Source: Paracoccaceae bacterium (lineage in GTDB: Bacteria; Pseudomonadota; Alphaproteobacteria; Rhodobacterales; Rhodobacteraceae). Taken from it: a stretch of 5,316 nucleotides of DNA. The notes under the pieces are model-generated. The model was given only the letters and a program-made list of their open reading frames with translations. It was not told where the DNA came from and searched no databases. Below are positions 1 through 5,316 of this stretch, in pieces. A program made the translations under genes and the position numbers. Position 1 is the stretch's first letter, and the number at the start of each line of letters is the position of its first letter. The DNA lies in contig PXDM01000401.1 in assembly GCA_003565055.1 (NCBI GenBank), positions 1 to 5,316 of the forward strand, read 5' to 3'.

Positions 1-2
1 AA

Positions 3-158
3 ACTCTTTATATATACCTTTACGAGAAAGCCTCGCAGGAGAGAGGCGAGGCTTTACTGGTACTCGACGGGTTCCGGGGCGGGATGAGCTCGACAACGGC
101 GGTGAGCGGGGGGAAGCTTGAATGCACGATATTGAAGGATAAGGGAACATATCTTTAC
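3..158 (+). other. Domain: C-terminal tail of a beta-sandwich-like module (copy 0)
   Basis: Residues 1-~52. The stretch IYLYEK (residues 4-9), followed by a short Arg/Gly/Glu-Ala segment and then hydrophobic strands, lines up with IYIYEK (433-438) in copy B and with VFLYRK (285-290) in copy A. This makes it the last third of a module whose beginning lies upstream of the window. It is the main reason for thinking the gene continues upstream and that base 84 is not a start codon. The identification is by eye and the match is short, so the boundary is approximate. Confidence 0.5.
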
Positions 159-3100
159 GGTCCGGAGGAAGGATCGCTGCTTCGCAGAACACTTTCTGAC
201 GGCAGTGTTATCGAATATGAATACGATGATGAAGGGCATCTGCGGAAAGAACGCCTGACGCTTCCCGACGGGTCGATAAGAGAATATAACGGGAAGGGTT
301 GGCTTGTTCATGAGAAAAGATCGACAGGTGAGAAGATATCGTACGAGTACGATACGACCGGTACCCTCACGGGTATCTTTCCCGGGTACCCGGAGGGTAC
401 GGTGCTGGAGCACTATACGTCCGGCGCGTATGCCGGATGGGTCAGAAAAGCGACTTTGCCGGACGGGAACAGTTTTGTCTACGATTATTCGGATACGGAG
501 AGCGGCACTTATGTGGCGGAGAAATGGTCGGTATACGAGAGGCTCGATGAACAGGTGACGCATCACGGTTTATCGACGGTACCCGCACACGTGACCCCTT
601 ATCTGAAGGCCGATCTGCGTTTTTCCCCGGAGACGGGGAACCCGCACGTTTTCGCGGGTGCCGGCGGGGTCAGCCGCGGGGGGCAGCCTATAAATACGTC
701 CATAAATCTACGCGAGAACGGTGTTCATCTTCATTTTCGCGGTTATGATCCCGAAAGCAGGCGATACGTGACCGATACGCTGCAGGTGGATATGCCGATC
801 GAAAGAGGTATCGAGTACAGTATTGAATATGAATGGTCCGAGGACGGGATAAATGTCTTTCTGTACCGGAAGGATGAAGGCAGGCCGTCCGAACCGATCT
901 ACAGGATAAACAATACGGATTGGTCCCCGCGTTTTACGCTCGGGGGAACGAGTGCCTCGCTCAAGATCGACCCGGCGAGCACGTCCTCGTTCCGTACTTT
1001 CGCCAATTACCGTACGGACGCTTCCACGCCGTTACGGTCTTCGCCCAGAACGGTGACCGAGTTCAGCTTCGACCCGTTCGGTAACGCTTCGCTGTTCGTC
1101 CGGCTGAGCGGTACTTACGCGGGCAGGAGCAGCTTCCTCGCTCTTTCGTGCCGGCGGGACAGAGCGGTCCTGGAACACAATTACTATGATCCGGTCACCC
1201 GCATGTACAAGAACGATCTGACGGACCTGGGGCTTTCTTTTACGCCCGGGGTCGATTACGTTGTCGAGACCCGTGTCGACGAGGACGATGCGTTAAGGAT
1301 ATACATATATGAAAAAGGCCGCCCCAGAGGTGATGCCGTACATGTCCAGCCGGAGAGCGGTCAGGTACGGTGGTTCTACAGCAGTGTCGCCTCAGGCAGT
1401 ATCGTCTCGCATCTTTACGATGACATGAGCAGGACCGAGTACAGCGTCGATGATAATGGTCTTCACGAAGAGTTCGCCGCGCAGGACGAGATGAGAGACC
1501 TGTTCACGCATCTTGAACCGGAACTGCCCGCGCTTGACGTGCCTCTTTTTTATGCCGATGTCCCGGGCAGGTTCCCCTCGGGGGAGATCGATATTTTTTC
1601 GGACAGGCGTCCGGAACTGACCATGGAAGGGCTTTTTTTTCGTGAGGAGTTCGCCCCTGACGGCGGACTGGACCCGGCGCGGGCCCATGACCTGGAGCAT
1701 TACGGCCTTTTTGTGTACGATGCCTCCACGGGTATGCTGTTTCGGACGGAAACTCCCGGCGGTGAACGCGAGGATGCCTCAGAAGGCTCGGTGAACAGGA
1801 GCCCTTTTACGGGTGACCGTATTATACTGTCCGTTCCATCCGTGGAAGGACACGATCTTTTCATAGAGGCCCTCGAGGAGATTGTACAAGAGGTGTTAGA
1901 ACATACCGGGCCCAGGGAGTTCTACAGCAGCGGGCGGGTGCGGCAGAGGCGACTTTCTTGTGGGACGCTGATCGAGTTCGCCGATGAGGACTGGAACGGC
2001 CGCGCCAAGGGAAGGAAGCTGCGCAGGACCTTCAGCGACGGGACGTTCATGACCTATGAGGAATATTATGAGGGTACGGACCAGGCCAGGTTCATAAGAG
2101 AGTATGACCGTGACGGTGCAGTTGTCCATGAGGCCGAATATGACCGGGACGGCAATATCATGGCCCCTTATGATATCGAGACCGAGAACTATGCCATTAA
2201 GCTTTACGAGGACGGGTCGGTTACGACCTTCAGAAAGAAGAACGGGCTCTACGTAAAGAACACTCACTTGGACAGGGAGACCGGCCTTTTCAGCACCTAT
2301 GTCCACGAAGGGGGCGTTCTGATCGCTGTCACGAAAGAATACCCGGAAGGCCGGGTCGAGATATATGACGTTCTCGACGGTGACGAACGACGGATGCGTC
2401 TTAAACAGGAGAGGCTTGCCTCCGGCGGGTTCGTCAAAGGCGTCAATCTCGCGTGGGAAAAATACGGTTATGATCTGGGCAAGGTCCCCGGCACCGATAA
2501 CTGGTATGGTTACGCGTCCGATCTTGACGGGCTCTATGCTCTTTTCGATGAGCGCAGGGGCATGACCGTACGGCTTTTCCTTTTCTGTGACCTTCGTTCC
2601 GGTATGGAGTTCGCCGGCGACGGCACACCCGGCGCCTTTACCGACAAGGTCTTTGAGGATATGAGGGCTTTGCTGCAGGCCGCCGAAGCTTTCAATGTCA
2701 AGCTTATGCCCGTGCTTTTCGACTATAACATAGCTGACGGCATATCCGTCGAGAACGGGCACGAAGTGGGTGAACACCCGGGGCTTTTTTCGGACAGGAC
2801 TAAACGCGACGCGCTTCTTGAGATATTCACACCTTTTCTGGAGGAGTTCGCGGACGCGGAGAACATATACGCGTGGGACATAATGAACGAACCCGAGTAC
2901 GCTTTTGCCGCGACGATGGACGATATCAAGGATTTTGTATCAGACTTCGTCGAGCTCATCCGTTCGATCTCCTCTTCCGCGAAGGTCACCGTGGGCAGCA
3001 AGGATATGCGCTCGTTAGTGGATATCTGGGCGGGTACGGACCTGGACTTCTACCAGTATCACCATTATGACGGTTTTGAGCATGCCGGGCCGTTCGAGCT

Positions 3101-5315
3101 TCACGTGGAAGAGCTGGGCCTGGACCGCCCGGTCCTGCTGGGCGAGATAGAGCCGGGTTCGGTCTCCGCCAAACTTGACGCGGTGAAAAACAATGAGTAC
3201 ATGGGAGCGCTTTTCTGGGAAGATGACCATTATAGGCTTGGCGGGGAGGGGTATGCCGAACTTGAACGATGGTCGGACGGGGTCGTGATAGACCATGAAT
3301 ATTATCCTTCCGGCCGGAAAAAACGTGAAACGGAAACTACCGGCGCCGTGAGGGAATATGAGGACCGTTCCGCGGACGCGAACGGGAACGGCAGGCTGGT
3401 GAAGGAGCTGTTCCCGGGGGGTACTTACAGGACCTTTCATTATCATGGTGACACCGGGAAGATCGAGCACATCGAGTACTATGTCCCGGAAGAGGCGCTG
3501 TACATGAAAGAAAGCTTCTCGCCCGCGGGTGAGTTCCTGTCGAGGTACCGTTATCACGATAACGGCCGGGTCAAGGAAGTACTGAACGCGGACTCCTCAT
3601 GGGAAAGATATGATCGAACGGGCGGCTTATTGCGGAGGGGGGAGACAGTGGACGGCGTCGAGATCATTTATGACGGTTCCGGGCGGGTCGTGGAACTTAT
3701 ATCCGATCGCCGCCGTGAGGAGCGGGTCTATGTCGAACTGGAAGAGGAAGTGGAATATACGCTTGTATTGCATGAAGGAGCTGTGCAGGCCGTAAAAGAC
3801 GGGTACTGGTCGGTGCCGGACTTCCTGGAGGGAGACGGGCCGGCGCGTGACGGTTCGATGAACGTGACCTACGCCGACGGGCTGAGCGCGGTATTCTCCG
3901 GAGGGGACCTGGAACGGTTATCGGTGGAAGGGGGGTATGTCAATTTCTATACCGATAACGGGCTGGACAGGCAGCTCGGAGAGGGCGGCGTGCTTTACGA
4001 GCATGAAAACGGACGGCTTTACAGGGTGGCCACTCCCGAAGGCAATGTATATGAGTTCGATACGGTCGTTGCAGGAGGAGAGACAGTTAACGAACTGGCC
4101 GAGGCGATCATCGGGGACGTGCGTGTTCTCTTTGACGGTGCGGTCATCACGGCGTTCGAAGAAAAACGTTCACGTCTGGAAGTCGCGCATCTGGAAATGG
4201 ATACCCTTTCAGGGCTTGTCGCTTTGTTCGTGGATGACGGCCGGGGGACGGAGGAACTGCCGGATGACAGCGGGACTTTCCAGACCGTCAAGGGCCTGCT
4301 TCGGGCCATGGAGCGCGATCTTGCCAACATCCGGTTCGTATATAACGAGGATAATGAGATAAAAGAGATACTTACCAGCAATTACGGGACCATATATATC
4401 AGCGACGGGCGCATAGAAGGTACGCGTTCGGTCGAGGGTATACGCACCTCTTATGAATATTCTGTCGATACGGATGGGCGGGTCGAACAGCTCAGGGTGA
4501 GCGACGAACATGGCCCCGTACGGGTCTATGACGGAAGAGGGGAGCTTGTTTCGGTGGAGCTTGAAGGTCAGGGGGCTTCTTCCGAACTACGCTTCGATGA
4601 CGGGCAGTTGCACAGCATATCTTCCGGCGGGGCGCTTCTGGAGGGGATAGGCTTCGGTGATGACGGGCAAATAGCTTCGGCTCGTCTGGTGGACCCGGAA
4701 GGCGCGGAATATTTCTTTGCGGGAGGCAGCCTTAAGGACTTTATTGACGCGCAGGAGATCTCGTACGAGGTGGACAGTGACGGGAAGATAAGCAGACTGA
4801 CCCGTGAAGGGACCGGGGACGTGTTCGATGTCACGTACAAGGTGGATGCGCTTGACGGTGAGGAGGTCACCATATTCACGCATACCCGCAAACATACGCG
4901 TTACAAATATAAATACCACGAAGCTCAGGATAAGGAGCTGCTGTACGAAGCGGTCGATCCGGCGGGGATGAGCGTAAGGTACGGGTACGACGAGATGGCC
5001 AGGACCGAGACGGTCTCGATATCCTTCGGCGGGCAACGGACCGCCCGTTATGAATACGAATATGCTCCCGAGATGACGATCATAACGGACGATATCGGCA
5101 ACAAACGGTATTACGACCTTGAAGGAAGGGCCCTCAAGCTCGAGACCCCGTATCGGGAGACCTATCTGTATGAATACGATACGGACGAGAACGGGGAGCC
5201 GGTAACGCTTGTCAACTACAGCCGGCGCGTCCGGGATGACGGTACGGTCGTCGATTATGTGCGGGGCCGAATAGAGAAGATCACCAAACCGGACGGTACG
5301 GTTATCGATAACGTT
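3..5315 (+). CDS. Giant YD/RHS-like repeat protein with embedded GH-A glycoside hydrolase (internal fragment, open at both ends)
   Basis: Frame 3 stays open for 1,771 codons across the entire window, which cannot be chance at this base composition. The translation is coherent throughout: YD-type repeats (for example YEYDDEGHL at residues 72-80, YEYDTTGTL at 114-122, YDGSGRV at 1223-1229, YYDLEGRAL at 1703-1711), two tandem beta-sandwich-like modules, and a complete GH5-like barrel (~810-1092). The first in-frame ATG (base 84) is not taken as the start, because residues 1-52 already match the end of the repeated sandwich module, so the gene begins upstream. There is no signal peptide, membrane segment or C-terminal toxin in view; these would lie outside the window. 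There are only four Cys (41, 383, 653, 862) and an excess of Asp/Glu and Tyr, typical of exported repeat proteins. Likely role (inference): a surface or secreted carbohydrate-active protein. Overall length, full architecture and gene name are unknown. Confidence 0.96.
27..55. repeat. Perfect 10-bp inverted repeat (intragenic hairpin, terminator-like)
   Basis: Bases 27-36 (AAAGCCTCGC) and 46-55 (GCGAGGCTTT) are exact reverse complements separated by 9 bases. The shape, with A's before and T's after a GC-rich stem, imitates an intrinsic terminator. It lies inside the open reading frame and the T run is only three long, so termination is doubtful. It is listed because it is the cleanest hairpin noticed in the window. 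Confidence 0.5.
180..597 (+). other. Domain: YD/RHS-like repeat block 1
   Basis: Residues ~60-199. There are alternating 'DGS...Y.YD..G.L' units: LSDGSVIEYEYDDEGHL (64-80), then LPDGSIREYNGKGWL, TGEKISYEYDTTGTL (~108-122), PEGTVLEHY and LPDGNSFVYDYSD. Each unit is a turn (D/E-G) followed by Tyr-rich strands, the pattern of YD repeats in RHS proteins and related wall-associated bacterial proteins. In RHS/Tc proteins such repeats build a continuous beta-sheet shell. Here the units are irregular in length. The block links the tail of copy 0 to copy A. Confidence 0.75.
361..400. repeat. Compound inverted repeat within coding sequence
   Basis: An outer 8-bp perfect stem (361-368, GTACCCTC, with 393-400, GAGGGTAC) encloses an inner 5-bp stem (371-375, GGGTA, with 387-391, TACCC). 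The whole 40-base element could fold into one long hairpin with small bulges. It encodes part of YD block 1, with Gly, Thr and Pro residues whose codons favour GGT/ACC/CCC strings, so a chance origin is quite possible. Confidence 0.35.
600..1000 (+). other. Domain: beta-sandwich-like repeat module, copy A (LamG/lectin-like by pattern)
   Basis: Residues ~200-333. Alternating hydrophobic strands and turns, with landmarks YDPESRRYVTD (248-258), GIEY (269-272), EDGINVFLYRK (280-290) and EGRP (292-295), ending near LKIDP (320-324). The order of strands ('GVHLHFRGYD', then 'GIEYSIEYEW', then 'GINVFLYRK') resembles concanavalin A-like/LamG sandwiches, where a ligand-facing strand is followed by a 'width/accuracy of motion' strand pair. 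This is a fold guess, not a family match. It is clearly homologous to copy B, which follows after a ~20-residue Ser/Thr/Pro-rich linker. A carbohydrate-binding role beside the GH domain is plausible but unproven. Confidence 0.55.
1050..1427 (+). other. Domain: beta-sandwich-like repeat module, copy B
   Basis: Residues ~350-475. It aligns with copy A at a nearly constant offset: YDPVTRMYKND (395-405) against YDPESRRYVTD (248-258), exactly 147 residues apart; GVDY (416-419) against GIEY (269-272), also 147; IYIYEKGRP (433-441) against VFLYRKDEGRP (285-295), with a two-residue gap. The copies have diverged strongly at DNA level, so the duplication is old or under diversifying pressure. The module ends near SHLYDDMS (469-476), after which the sequence returns to a 'YSVDDNGL' YD-like unit. 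The function is unknown; a binding module is the simplest idea. Confidence 0.6.
1440..1910 (+). other. Domain: unrecognised segment, possibly a decayed sandwich copy
   Basis: Residues ~480-636. It opens with a YD-like unit (YSVDDNGL, 480-487), then a helical and Pro-rich stretch, then predicted strands. YDASTGMLFRTET (572-584) resembles the YDPxxRxY landmark of copies A and B, and DRIILSVPSVEGHDLFIEAL (605-624) falls where their last strands would be. An amphipathic helix rich in Glu (EALEEIVQEVLEH, ~622-634) closes it. I do not recognise a known family. A diverged third full copy is possible, but it lacks the Gly-Arg-Pro landmark. Confidence 0.35.
1914..2417 (+). other. Domain: YD/RHS-like repeat block 2
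   Basis: Residues ~638-805. Units include FYSSGRVRQRRL (640-651), FSDGTFMTYEEYYEG, EYDRDGAVVHEAEYDRDGNI (700-719, two adjacent EYDRDG units 12 residues apart), LYEDGSVTTF and YPEGRVEIYDVLDGD (780-794). These are the strand-turn-strand units of YD proteins. The last unit runs straight into the glycoside hydrolase with only a short charged linker (RMRLKQERLASGG), so the enzyme is mounted directly on the repeat scaffold. Confidence 0.7.
2430..3276 (+). other. Domain: clan GH-A glycoside hydrolase barrel (GH5/cellulase-like), apparently intact
   Basis: Residues ~810-1092, about 280 residues, the size of a compact (beta/alpha)8 barrel. Barrel strands can be followed in order: KGVNLAWEKYG (812-822, beta1), GMTVRLFLFCD (853-863, beta2, with the family's conserved Arg857), FNVKLMPVLFDYN (beta3), IYAWDIMNEPE (955-965, beta4, acid/base Glu963 in the Asn-Glu-Pro motif), AKVTVGSKD (beta5), DFYQYHHYDG (1015-1024, beta6, His1020-x-Tyr1022), RPVLLGEIEPG (beta7, nucleophile Glu1048) and GALFWED (beta8, active-site Trp1072). 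Clan GH-A enzymes of this type hydrolyse beta-linked glycans with retention of configuration. The family is inferred from these motifs; GH5-like is the best guess, with related unclassified GH-A groups as alternatives. Substrate not predictable. Confidence 0.87.
3288..4067 (+). other. Domain: YD/RHS-like repeat block 3
   Basis: Residues ~1096-1355. The repeats resume immediately after the barrel with WSDGVVIDHEYYPSGRKK (1094-1106 and following), then LFPGGTYRTFHYHGDTG, YRYHDNGRVKEV (1182-1193), WERYDRTGGLL, IIYDGSGRVVEL (1221-1232) and later YEHENGRLYRV and PEGNVYEFDT. The 'YPSGR' and 'Y.Y.DNGRV' forms are typical of YD repeats in large proteins of uncultured bacteria. A short acidic and aromatic insertion (DGYWSVPDFLEGDG, ~1264-1277) interrupts the regular pattern around bases 3795-3840. 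No stop or frameshift is seen. Confidence 0.72.
4074..4337 (+). other. Domain: partly helical insertion of unknown type between YD repeats
   Basis: Residues ~1358-1445. Unlike the strand-turn units around it, this part has likely helices: TVNELAEAIIGD (~1361-1372), LEMDTLSGLVALFVDD (~1398-1413) and FQTVKGLLRAMERDLANI (1426-1443). Between the last two lies an acidic Gly/Pro/Asp loop (1412-1425) that could bind a metal ion, although it fits no EF-hand or dockerin consensus. YD-like strands flank it on both sides (YEFDT before, IRFVYNEDNEIKEI after). I do not recognise a family. It may be a small domain inserted in the repeat scaffold, or an interaction element. Confidence 0.45.
4338..5315 (+). 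other. Domain: YD/RHS-like repeat block 4, running off the window end
   Basis: Residues ~1446-1771. Units include TSYEYSVDTDGRVEQL, VRVYDGRGELVSVEL, LRFDDGQLHSI, ISYEVDSDGKISRL, VRYGYDEMARTETV (1659-1672), RYEYEYAPEMTIITDDIGNK, RYYDLEGRALKLETP (1702-1716), YLYEYDTDENGEP (1722 onward) and DGTVVDYVRGRIEKITKPDGTVI. The final ~120 residues are the most canonical YD/RHS-like part of the protein. A further repeat is beginning at the last base, so the gene continues downstream. No Rhs core-end motif or toxin domain is seen. Confidence 0.75.
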
Positions 5316-5316
5316 G

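Noticed and set aside
84..86. First in-frame ATG as the true start of the gene
   Set aside because: The reading frame is open before it, residues 1-27 match the end of the repeated sandwich module, no clear ribosome binding site is placed before it, and no signal peptide follows.
54..566. Minus-strand open frame of 170 codons
   Set aside because: It is antisense to YD block 1, is Arg/Pro-rich with no domain pattern, and is a shadow of the plus-strand frame.
1896..2777. Minus-strand open frame of 293 codons
   Set aside because: It lies antisense to YD block 2 and the first third of the GH barrel, whose motifs are clear on the plus strand. Its own translation shows no recognisable domain, and such shadows are common opposite GC-rich genes.
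3369..3395. Dockerin or EF-hand-like calcium loop (DANGNG at residues 1125-1130)
   Set aside because: Only half of a loop fits the pattern, the second half lacks acidic ligands, and no paired repeat or helix follows. It reads better as a YD-repeat turn.
3015..3557. Minus-strand open frame of 180 codons
   Set aside because: It is opposite the beta6-beta8 part of the barrel and the following repeats, and no family features are seen.
3937..4362. Plus-strand frame-1 open frame of 141 codons
   Set aside because: It overlaps the long frame 3 entirely; the Trp/Arg/Ser-rich translation is typical of an out-of-frame reading.
4600..5315. RHS polymorphic toxin with core-end motif and C-terminal toxin
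   Set aside because: The repeats become more RHS-like here, but no core-end protease motif or distinct toxin domain appears before the window ends, and the embedded GH domain points to a different kind of protein.

Overview
The whole window is the interior of one very large plus-strand gene. Frame 3 reads without a stop from base 3 to base 5315 (1,771 codons), with no start codon that looks like a true beginning and no stop codon. The encoded protein is therefore longer than 1,771 residues at both ends. No RNA gene, mobile element, CRISPR array, promoter or second gene is visible. Residue n below is the codon starting at base 3n.

Layout, read from the translation: (1) residues 1-~52, the tail of a beta-sandwich-like module; (2) ~60-199, YD/RHS-like repeats; (3) ~200-330 and (4) ~350-475, two tandem divergent copies of the beta-sandwich-like module; (5) ~480-635, an unrecognised stretch that may hold a decayed further copy; (6) ~638-805, more YD-like repeats; (7) ~810-1092, a complete clan GH-A (GH5/cellulase-like) glycoside hydrolase barrel with its catalytic glutamates in place; (8) ~1096-1355, YD-like repeats; (9) ~1358-1445, a partly helical segment of unknown kind; (10) ~1446-1771, YD-like repeats running off the end.

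The protein is acidic and tyrosine-rich, and has only four cysteines in 1,771 residues. That fits an exported or cell-surface protein in which a carbohydrate-active enzyme and possible carbohydrate-binding modules are mounted in a repetitive YD scaffold. A host-glycan or polysaccharide target is plausible, but the substrate cannot be read from the sequence.

The organism is uncertain. The moderately GC-rich DNA uses ATA (Ile) and AGG (Arg) codons freely. Together with a giant protein mixing YD repeats, repeats of the 'YPSGR' type and an embedded GH domain, this resembles what is found in uncultured Omnitrophota and related PVC-group bacteria. This is inference from style, not proof.
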